DNA of 64,000 bases from Pohlia nutans (Eukaryota; Streptophyta; Bryopsida; Bryales; Mniaceae). The translations under genes were made by a program, and so were the position numbers. The notes under the pieces are model-generated. The model did not search any database and was not told the origin of the DNA. It saw only the letters and a program-made list of their open reading frames with translations. Of this stretch, positions 56,715 through 64,000 are shown piece by piece; the first letter of the stretch is position 1, and every line of letters starts with the position of its first letter. The stretch is from NCBI GenBank assembly GCA_022496805.1, contig CM040085.1, forward strand, positions 30,967,811-31,031,810. The letters run 5' to 3'.

Positions 56715-57234
56715 TAGGGTGGATCTACACTTACCATATCTTAATTAGGCATGGATTAATACTGGCATAGCCATCGGTGCGCTTTCACGTGTTATACGTA
56801 CGGTGCTACACATATAGCTACCTGGTACCTCCAACAATTAATGCATGAGAGCAAGTTTTCATTCAATTATTTGCATCCATGTATTCTGTGAGCAAGCTCA
56901 ATTAATTGCATTCCATTCAGTATATTCACACTGCCATGCAAACGCCACTACGTATGTATGCAAGTGCATGGAAAGACCTACCTAGCCACCTAAATTGCAT
57001 GCATATAGAAAATGGATGACAACTAAGTTACAATGAAGTGGCCATGCACGCATAGAACTTGCGTGTTGTCGCAAGCAAGTGTATTGTACATATTGGAAAG
57101 CAATTGTCAACCTACTTCAATCATTTCTTCAATGGCATTGGAATCACATTGTCAACAGAAACCAATTGTCACAAAAATTCAAATTTCTCTCAAATTTTAC
57201 TGTCACTTGAACTCAACTGTCCTTGAAATCCGGC
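56715..57234. other. intergenic, no gene recognised
   Basis: Contains ATGCAT-rich sequence (ATTAATGCATG, GCATGCATAT) and nothing I can name. Confidence 0.35.
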
Positions 57235-57480
57235 TGTCACTCAAATTCGAGTGACACTCAAATTCGAGTGACACTCAAATTCGAGTGATACTCAAATTCG
57301 AGTGACACTCAAATTCGAGTGACACTCAAATTCGAGTGACACTCAAATTCAAGTGACACTCAAATTTGAGTGACACTCGAATTCGACTGTCACTCAAATT
57401 CGAGTGACACTCGAGTTTGAGTACCACTCAAATTTGAGTGACACTCAAATTCGAGGGACATTCGAACTCGACTATCACTT
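57235..57480. repeat. 17-bp minisatellite, self-complementary unit
   Basis: CACTCAAATTCGAGTGA repeats about 14 times, with drift at both edges. Each unit contains ACTC(A/G)AATTCGAGT, almost its own reverse complement, so the array could fold into many small hairpins. The units are contiguous, without spacers, so it is not a CRISPR array. Confidence 0.9.
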
Positions 57481-57627
57481 AAATTTGACTGACAGTCGAT
57501 TTCCATTGACACTCATTTTCCACTACCATGCGGTTCACATTCAAGCTTAGGGTACGTGTGATATAAATTGGAGATGCCAACATGATATAATTGAGGTACT
57601 CAATCAACTTCCAGAAAATCATACTTC

Positions 57628-58609
57628 TTAGCAATACAATGGGTACAAGATGTATCGGGCTTCCCATCCATTAACTCTGGCTCCCGTTTCAGCCAACACT
57701 AGAGCAACAAACAACCCGGCTAGCCTACTTCCCACCGCCATAACTTTTGCCTTCTCCTGCCCTACAAAACAAATGAGATGAAGATGAGCTTCATACACAC
57801 ACAGATCCTAGCATGGCCGAAATCAACAAATAAAAAGGTAGAAGATACTAAAACCTTATACCAACAGCATAAGCTAAATACCTTCCACAATTTTTTACCA
57901 GCCTAAGGTGGCCCTGCTCACCAAAAAATTCCAAACCCTAACCGAGAGAGTGTCCTTGTAATAGTCAGTCTTGCATTAACTGACCAATACCTCGTCATTT
58001 GGGTCGAGTTGATGAAACCCTATTTCAATAAAACGCATAAATTGCGAGTTCGATACTGAAGCTAATCTGCAAGCCACTCTCAACTCACTAATTCAATAGT
58101 CTGCTGATTGAATACCTGCAAGCAAGTTGCTCATGGTCTTGAACCACTCATGAGGGATAGCTTCGACATACTTTCGATCAAACATCTGTGTATGTATCAT
58201 CACCACCACCACCAAAATATAATGGATGAATCTAACAATGAAACTCATTATAAAATCTTCCAAATCCAGAAACTCCTTATATAACCTTTGTGGTAACCAA
58301 CGTACATGAGTTTAGAACTTGACATGTGGAAAATGGCCAATTACATGTGTACACAAAAGCAAATATTCTTTGTAGATACTGGAATGTGATATCGAGGAGA
58401 GCAATAATAATGAATTCAGATTGATTAATATCTAGACAAAACACACACCTTGGGAACTACCACACGCCTTCCAAATAGTCCCTTGTCACCATCGTCATCA
58501 AAATCTTCTTCACCAAAGTAGTCGTCATCATCGCCATCGTCATCGCCTCCATCACCACCTCCATTGAAATTTTTATTTCCAATACCTACACCACCCCTTC
58601 CAAGCTCGA
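57628..58609 (-). pseudogene. RETICULATA-related (DUF3411) gene fragment
   Basis: Exons 58609-58449 and 58185-58116 join in phase. They give a Gly/Asp-rich acidic stretch (GGGDGGDDDGDDDDYFGEED), then GLFGRRVVVPK and MFDRKYVEAIPHEWFKTMSN, which is how the DUF3411 domain of chloroplast-envelope RETICULATA-related proteins begins. A third in-phase exon (57761-57628; QEKAKVMAVGSRLAGLF) does not look like the family and soon stops. Most of the domain is missing, and there is no transit peptide exon in front. I take it as a truncated copy; a chimeric transcript is possible. Confidence 0.5.
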
Positions 58610-59010
58610 CTTGCAAATCACAAGTGAATCAACGCAAACCCTAAATCACTCAATTGTATCCACAAGTCCAAAACCTCAGACATTCTCCCGTTCACCTCAT
58701 ACATGCCAGGCTCCAAACTACGGTTAGAAAATATACATTTTTTTAATTGGAGAAAAAAAAAACATAGCTTGCGAGGTTCTAGTGTAATTCTCCAATTGGG
58801 GATGTGTGGCTTGTCATGACTGACTAATAAATTTTAGAATTCAAGCAATTCAAACAAAGCAGATCCAAACGGTGTTTTATAGAATTGCCAGTTAGTTTTT
58901 TTCTAGCCTTAGGTGGCCCTGCTCACCAAAAGATTCCAAACCCAAACAAATAAATTTTGAACAGAAGGAAGTCTACGTAGGAAGTCTACAGGCTTCTAGG
59001 TCCTTTAGGG

Positions 59011-59014
59011 TTAA
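59011..59014. mobile_element. solo TTAA-element right end
   Basis: GGTCCTTTAGGGTTAA (58999-59014) matches the right terminus of the TTAA elements. No left end was found. Confidence 0.4.
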
Positions 59015-59192
59015 TAGTGGTCTACAACCTTCCATTTAGAATGATTTCAACAAGGGATTTTGACTCTTATACCCAAAGTAATCTCTTTGAATTGATCTCC
59101 CAATGAAGTTGAAATGTTTAAAATGCTTGAAGTGACCAAAAAAATGAAAAAATTCTTAGCATGACGCATTGAAACATTTTTCATAAACTCAC

Positions 59193-59448
59193 CAAGTCTA
59201 CACCCTCTGCTTGAGCCTCCGCTTTGTTCCGCATCAGGGCCTTGCAAATGATCATCAAATTCAGCTGAAGATACTCTCCTTCACGGGCGAGAACAGAAAT
59301 GACATCCAACGGCGCCCATAGCGTTTTGGAGAACTCAAGCTTTGCAGGTTTGGCACGTAACTTGGACAAGAATGAATTTATGCTAGGCTTTTGCTTCAAA
59401 CACTCCTCTATGTCCACTATAACTTTCAAATTGAGGATCTTGATAATT
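59193..59448 (-). pseudogene. unidentified exon-like fragment
   Basis: 256 bp bounded by TTTGCAG and GTGAGT. Reads IIKILNLKVIVDIEECLKQK, SFLSKLRAKPAKLEFSKTLW, APLDVISVLAREGEYLQL and KALMRNKAEAQAEGVDL. It looks like genuine helical protein coding, but I cannot assign a family. Its phase does not match the downstream RETICULATA-like exon, so it is probably from another gene. Confidence 0.45.
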
Positions 59449-59771
59449 CTGCAAAGCAAAACAAGAAGTGACCATATAATTTGGTACTAATAGACATGTT
59501 GTGACAATGGTGTACGTAATAACAAAATGTGGGAAAAAAAATCTAGGGCTACACATTGCTACGCACAACTATCGACGAAAAATACTTTTTAAATGAATAA
59601 TTTGAAATTTTGAAATTCTAGTTGACCGATTTTTAATTTCTAATTTCTAGCACTACATTATCAACAAACGTTTGCTTACAAATTGCCAATTAAGATACAA
59701 AGTATTTGACAACCTTACGTACTCCTTTAAAAATGGAGCCTCTAGTCCATTTACAATCTACAGGCACCTAC

Positions 59772-60388
59772 CTTTGGATGTGTCGCAATAGAATTTGATG
59801 ATATAGTCACCATCGCAAGCCCTTCTTGCAAAAGAAAACATATCAGAAACACATCAAATGAGTTGTGAGAACGATTGACAACGTGGAGATAATGTTTTCA
59901 CATTTACAGAATCATGAGCAGGGAAGAAGAGAGGCTAGTGGAAAATGGGAAGAGGATGAGATGCACAAAATAAATATCAGCGTATGATAAAAATCTTATG
60001 CAAGGAATTTTACTGGCATATAGTTGGCTGCAAGCTTCAAAATACCTTCCTTATGGTGAACCACGAGTAGGCAATGGTTGCAGATAAACATCACCTGAAT
60101 CAAGAAGTCGTTCAGATAAGCACCAAGTTGATCCAAAAGTTAATTTCTTCGTCCAAAAATGAGTAACAATAATTGAAAGACGAAGTTTACAGAAGTAAAT
60201 CCAGAAAAGTGACTGTCATGAAGACTTTTGTAAGAAAAGACATAAGTCTAGTCTTACAGAAAGAAAGTTTCAAATTACCAATAGAGCTGGATAAGGCTCA
60301 AATTCCTCCAATACCTATGTTTTTCCGATTAAAGGCTCCACTAGTTGCAACAGCACAGATAATCCATCCAACAGTAACAAGCCAAAAA
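59772..60388 (-). pseudogene. thioredoxin-fold (AhpC/TSA-like) protein fragment
   Basis: Three exons. 60388-60279 reads LQLVEPLIGKT, a TAG at 60315-60317 where Trp is usual, then VLEEFEPYPALL. 60094-60014 joins in phase with VMFICNHCLLVVHHKEGILK and LAANYMP. 59824-59772 continues GLAMVTISSNSIATHPK. The family pattern is PLTGK-W-L-DF, V-FICNHCPFV and V-AISSN. Besides the nonsense codon, the third exon's acceptor reads GCAAGAAGGG and gives the wrong phase; a CAG at that place would restore it. The C-terminal exons are absent. A dead fragment of a plastid-type redoxin-like gene is the best reading. Confidence 0.65.
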
Positions 60389-60741
60389 CTGCAAGTACTT
60401 TCAATGATTCTCTTACATGACAGAAATACCGGAGATACTCTTGCAGCTCTAAAAGTCAATAGAGAGTCACAGAATATTAAACAAAACTGTACGATCTCTA
60501 ATCATCATATGCCCAGATGTAAATCTAGCCTGAGTCAAGGTCATTCTTGATTTCAAAACATGTGTTGAACAAAAATCTCAACTAAATCATGGCTTAGGAC
60601 TCTAGCTTTATCTCAATGAAGCCAATTATCACAGTTGCAAATGCAAAATTTTGATACTACTTCCCAGTCGATTTGATCTCAATGATTGATTTCAAAACAT
60701 TAGCAGTAATACTTTCAGCAAAGAACTCCACAAAGTATTAA

Positions 60742-61328
60742 TTAACCCCGAAATGCCTAGAGCCCTCTCCGAATTCGGCAGTTTTGCAAAGATGCATTAT
60801 AAAATGCAACCTAGAAGGATATTTTGAACTTGATATAATAATAAAAGGTGTACATTATGAATTTTAGATTCAATTCATACGATTAGATCTATAATTGCTA
60901 TTACTGATAATTTTGTATAAAATTTGAAACATGAAATGCAAAATTATTTTGTAATTCAATTACGAATAAGATATTGACTATCTACGGATGAATTTTTGTG
61001 ATTGGTTGAAATGTAATACTCTAAGTGTAGTAATTTTTGTAAAATTTTTAGTAGCTTAATTTTATGTATTGACTTTTTTTAGAGCACATTTACACTGAAA
61101 TCTTCAAAATTTCGGGTGAATCACTACAACATGAAATGAGGCATAAGAATTTTACAAATCATCCCCTTTCTAATCGGATCACATATGCATGAAGCTAACT
61201 TCCCATAGAATCTACAGTAAAAATTCCACACTACAAAAAGTGCATGACGAACGGGATGACGAATGAGAAATTATGGATGAAATCTGTACATCGTCCAAAA
61301 AATGGACACTCAGGCAGTTAGGGGTTAA
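60742..61328. mobile_element. TTAA-flanked element, 587 bp
   Basis: Left TTAACCCCGAAATGCC, right complement TTAACCCCTAACTGCC. The interior matches 48079-48666, and its right third matches the terminal blocks of 12328-13070 (AAAGTGCATGACG, GATGAAATCTGTACATC). Confidence 0.8.
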
Positions 61329-61590
61329 GCAACAATGATACATATACAAGACTTCACGATACCCTCTCATTGATGGTCTTCTTCTGAATACACTAAAAAC
61401 TCTTAATGATGAACTCAGTACACTCTAATTACCTTTAATTCCAGGAATCACTCAAGAAGCCATATTCGGTTTCTGTTTGCAATTTGTTGACTCCTTAATC
61501 GACGGAGGCTTCATAAAATTCTAGCTCTATGTTCAAAACTCCAATGTCTGTTACGAAACCCTGACCTAAATGCTCACCTGTTAACTGAAA

Positions 61591-61821
61591 TTAACCCCTA
61601 AAGAATCAAGATGCCCGAATTGAGCCTCGTGTTGTTTTTAGCAGTTTTGTCTAGATTCTAAATGCAGTTCAATTTTATTCATGTTTTGATCAACACATGC
61701 AATGTTCTTCATTGATTGCGATAATATAAAATTTGTTCTCATTTGAATTATAATTTTCAAATCATAATCAACTGAATTTTTCATTTTAAATCCGTGAATC
61801 CTTGGTCCTCTAGAGGGTTAA
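61591..61821. mobile_element. 231-bp TTAA MITE
   Basis: TTAACCCCTAAAGAATCAAG to CTCTAGAGGGTTAA. Best full-length reference for the short family (also 1212, 13071 and 16458). It lies 44 bp beyond the last nucleoside-transporter exon. Confidence 0.8.
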
Positions 61822-61864
61822 AAGGTTTCTAGAGCCATAAAAACCATGATTCTCAATACCATAC

Positions 61865-62949
61865 CTGAACATAGCTTGGATCCAGGAAGGAAACCTCTCC
61901 GAACATGCCTCCTTGGACAAAGGCATCAGCAAAACCAAAGCCTGCAATAAAAACACAGGTACCAACAAAAGGTCCAATGCCATCCCGCCCATGGGTGGTT
62001 ATATCCAACTGCATCCATCATCCACATGAAAGCAACGTGAAAAGTTGAATCTGCACGGCCCCCCCCCCCCACATGGAGATGTAGTTGAGATTTGGAACTC
62101 AATGTAAACCTATTCAACAAGTATTCAATCGGTGGGGCGTATGAACTTACAATGGGAATGAAGAGGATGAAGATGAAGAAGAGCGTGTAGCTAGAGATCA
62201 GACGCAAGCCTCGTTGTATGTGAGGAAGATGATGGTCCCCAGTGCAAATGGTTGGTACACTTGGGTAAATACTCTTGCCGGATGGTAACCCTGCACCATA
62301 TATCATTAAACCCTAAACCACAAAAGGAAGCATCATTTTTCCCATATGTTATATACCACCATCTTATTAAAGAGAGTCTATTCAAGAGCTACTTACAGCA
62401 AAGACAACGAGGAAATAATCTTGGATGGTGAGCAGACTATTCCAACTAAACAGGCAGCCGTTTCCGAGTAGCCAACACACCAGGTAACCCAAAGTCCTAT
62501 CCTGCAATTAATCCACATCCACTTCGGCATCTTAGAACAGACTTGCACATTGAAGAAAGAACACACATACACACCAGGTAGAATTTCTTCAACAAAAAGA
62601 AGCAAAGGAACGCAGATTCGTTGTAACAGTGGGAACTCGTGAAAAATGGATTTTAGGTTTGAAATCTCTCGCTGGAAGGAGTGTTTGTTGGTTTCCTCTA
62701 CCATTAGCTTCAAAGAGAAAGAGAACTCTATGCTCAAATTGATTTTCAACGCTTGTTATCAGCAACGGTGTACTGTAGAGTACAGGATTCCTCGACTTGC
62801 AACCGACAAAGAGATTCATCACCAAGCATCACGTACTCATCTCACAAATGAAAGCCTGCCTAGCTGCCTTGGGAATTGAATCAAAGTACCTTGCGTGACT
62901 GTTGTTGGGCTTCAAGAGCGGTCATGGTGGCCATCGTGGAGTCCGCCAT
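61865..62949 (-). pseudogene. equilibrative nucleoside transporter (ENT), 5' half with a frameshift
   Basis: Exons 62949-62890 (MADSTMATMTALEAQQQSRK), 62501-62397 (LGYLVCWLLGNGCLFSWNSL, YF), 62290-62151 and 62008-61865. All edges are GT-AG and all junctions phase 0. ENT hallmarks: the GNG-FSWNS-LT--DYF first helix, YHPARVFTQVYQPFALG, and GIGPFVGTCVFIAGFGFADA then FVQGGMFGE. Exon 3 is 140 bp, not a multiple of 3: it reads LTYNEA, then only a shifted frame gives RLISSYTLFFIFILFIPI, so a small deletion (about 13-16 bp judged from the family) has broken it. All later exons (helices 6-11) are missing. Telo-box AAACCCTAA at 62971 suggests the original promoter is attached. Confidence 0.8.
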
Positions 62950-63654
62950 AGCTTACAGCGCATGCAGCGAAAACCCTAATTAAACCCTTCAAGGCTCTTC
63001 AACCACAACTAGGTTTCCATCGTCACAGAAATCATTCCGCACACAATTCAAGCTCTGGCTAGTAGTCTGAGTGAGTCTCCTCCATGGTGAGCACAAAATC
63101 TCTCAGATTCCTTCGACAAATGTAAAGGTCAAGCAGTGGCTTTAGAAGCTTTATTCTTTTTGTGCTTTTCACGTCAATGGAGCTGCTGCCCTGACGGACT
63201 CCTTTTGCAGGTCAATCGGGGCGTTGAATTTAGAACAATGCATGCACAGCATGCGCGACACTTTTGCAAATTCCATGAAATTTTTTAACACTGATGAAAT
63301 TCTCGTGTTTTGGCCCAGGCTTCAAGCATCCATCATGATCGTGGAGTGATCGAACACGTAATCTGACGTAGGGTATCAGTTCTCTCTCACTTTGTTCCCT
63401 CTTCACAGCCAAATTGTATGTTTTCTGATACCCAAGTGCCCTACACCCAAGTGCCCTATTCCCACTAAAAGTGCCAGTTTTAGGACACCCAAGTGCCCTA
63501 TTCACGCTAAAAGTGCCAGTTGAAGCTCATGGTAAGTTAGAAGCCAATCGACTTCTTAACAACAAAATAATTTCAACTTTCTTTAAAAATTTCTGACTTA
63601 CAGAAAACATAAGGATTCGTTAAGGCTTTTGAGCATACTTCAACCATTACCTAA
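62950..63654. other. upstream of ENT fragment; small tandem repeat
   Basis: 5' flank of the ENT copy. Around 63430-63522 CCCAAGTGCCCTATTC and CTAAAAGTGCCAGTT repeat about twice. No gene seen. Confidence 0.4.
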
Positions 63655-63944
63655 GGCCCACTTTATACACAGGCTGGGGCTGGATGGAAGGCCAGCCCGA
63701 TTCAATCCGGCCCAAGTTTGGAGTTCGGGCCATGGCAAACCTTGTCCCGATTTCATCAAACCGACCCAAAGATTTGGCGCCAAAATCATGCCACCTAGGA
63801 CGCCACATAGGAAAAATTGCTCCTTCCAGCCCGGCCCTAGTATAAAGCCCTTGGGCTGGATTTGAAAGAATCGAGCGATCCTATTGGTTGAAATTTAAAG
63901 AGTTCGGGCCGGCACTCAATCCGGCCCCAAGTATAAAGTGGGCC
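63655..63944. mobile_element. Harbinger-like MITE, 290 bp
   Basis: Inverted ends GGCCCACTTTATAC on both sides, with TAA duplicated at 63652-63654 and 63945-63947. TWA duplication and GG-type ends fit Tourist/PIF-Harbinger MITEs. The interior is rich in GGCCGG/GGGCTGG words. Confidence 0.75.
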
Positions 63945-64000
63945 TAAACCCAACAGGCATACTTCTACTCTATTGAACCAAATGGGATTTTTTAAATGCC

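Noticed and set aside
57235..57480. CRISPR array
   Set aside because: Repeats are contiguous 17-bp units with no spacers, in a plant nuclear context.

Overview
The window is nuclear DNA of a land plant. Plant-type genes are split by GT-AG introns: a BAT1-type amino acid permease in 8 exons, a mitochondrial bL12, a small coiled-coil protein in 7 exons, and fragments of a nucleoside transporter and a RETICULATA-like protein. Telo-box motifs (AAACCCTAA) lie upstream of two genes, and a retrotransposon primer-binding site matches plant initiator tRNA-Met. A Dualen-like LINE and a giant-virus-like gene make a seed-free plant (fern, lycophyte or bryophyte) a reasonable guess, but the species cannot be fixed from this sequence.

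Layout. 1-2.9 kb: two short TTAA-flanked MITEs and a SINE-like repeat. 2.96-3.55 kb (-): mitochondrial ribosomal protein bL12. 5.8-11.6 kb (-): complete BAT1-like permease whose introns carry nested MITEs. 12.3-18.7 kb: a dense chain of TTAA-flanked inverted-repeat elements that often share the TTAA between neighbours. 19-20.7 kb: tandem repeats, a palindrome and AT-rich DNA. 20.7-about 30 kb (-): one decayed LINE with ORF1, APE endonuclease, RT, RNase H, CCHC and a C-terminal restriction-like endonuclease. 31.7-32.6 kb: CACTA-type MITEs. 33.6-36.9 kb (+): coiled-coil gene resembling RAB6-interacting golgins. 38.7-42.4 kb: diverged copies of a dispersed repeat, one carrying a TTAA element and another split by 42.45-47.9 kb (+), a very young, intact Copia retrotransposon. 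49.0-49.9 kb (-): intronless giant-virus-like gene. 52.6-54.8 kb (-): beta-class methyltransferase-like gene. 54.8-57.5 kb: degenerate tandem repeats, three tandem hairpins and a self-complementary 17-bp minisatellite. 57.6-62.9 kb (-): a row of partial, damaged fragments of unrelated genes (RETICULATA-like, unknown exon, thioredoxin-fold protein, equilibrative nucleoside transporter), all in one orientation. 63.65-63.94 kb: Harbinger-like MITE.

The genes do not form a pathway. The host genes that look intact are bL12m, the permease and the coiled-coil protein; the methyltransferase-like gene is uncertain. The strongest unusual signals are a large piggyBac-like (TTAA) MITE population with a within-window empty site, a LINE with two endonuclease types, a Copia element with non-TG/CA ends primed by an internal tRNA-iMet segment, a probable giant-virus-derived gene, and the one-orientation array of captured-looking gene fragments.
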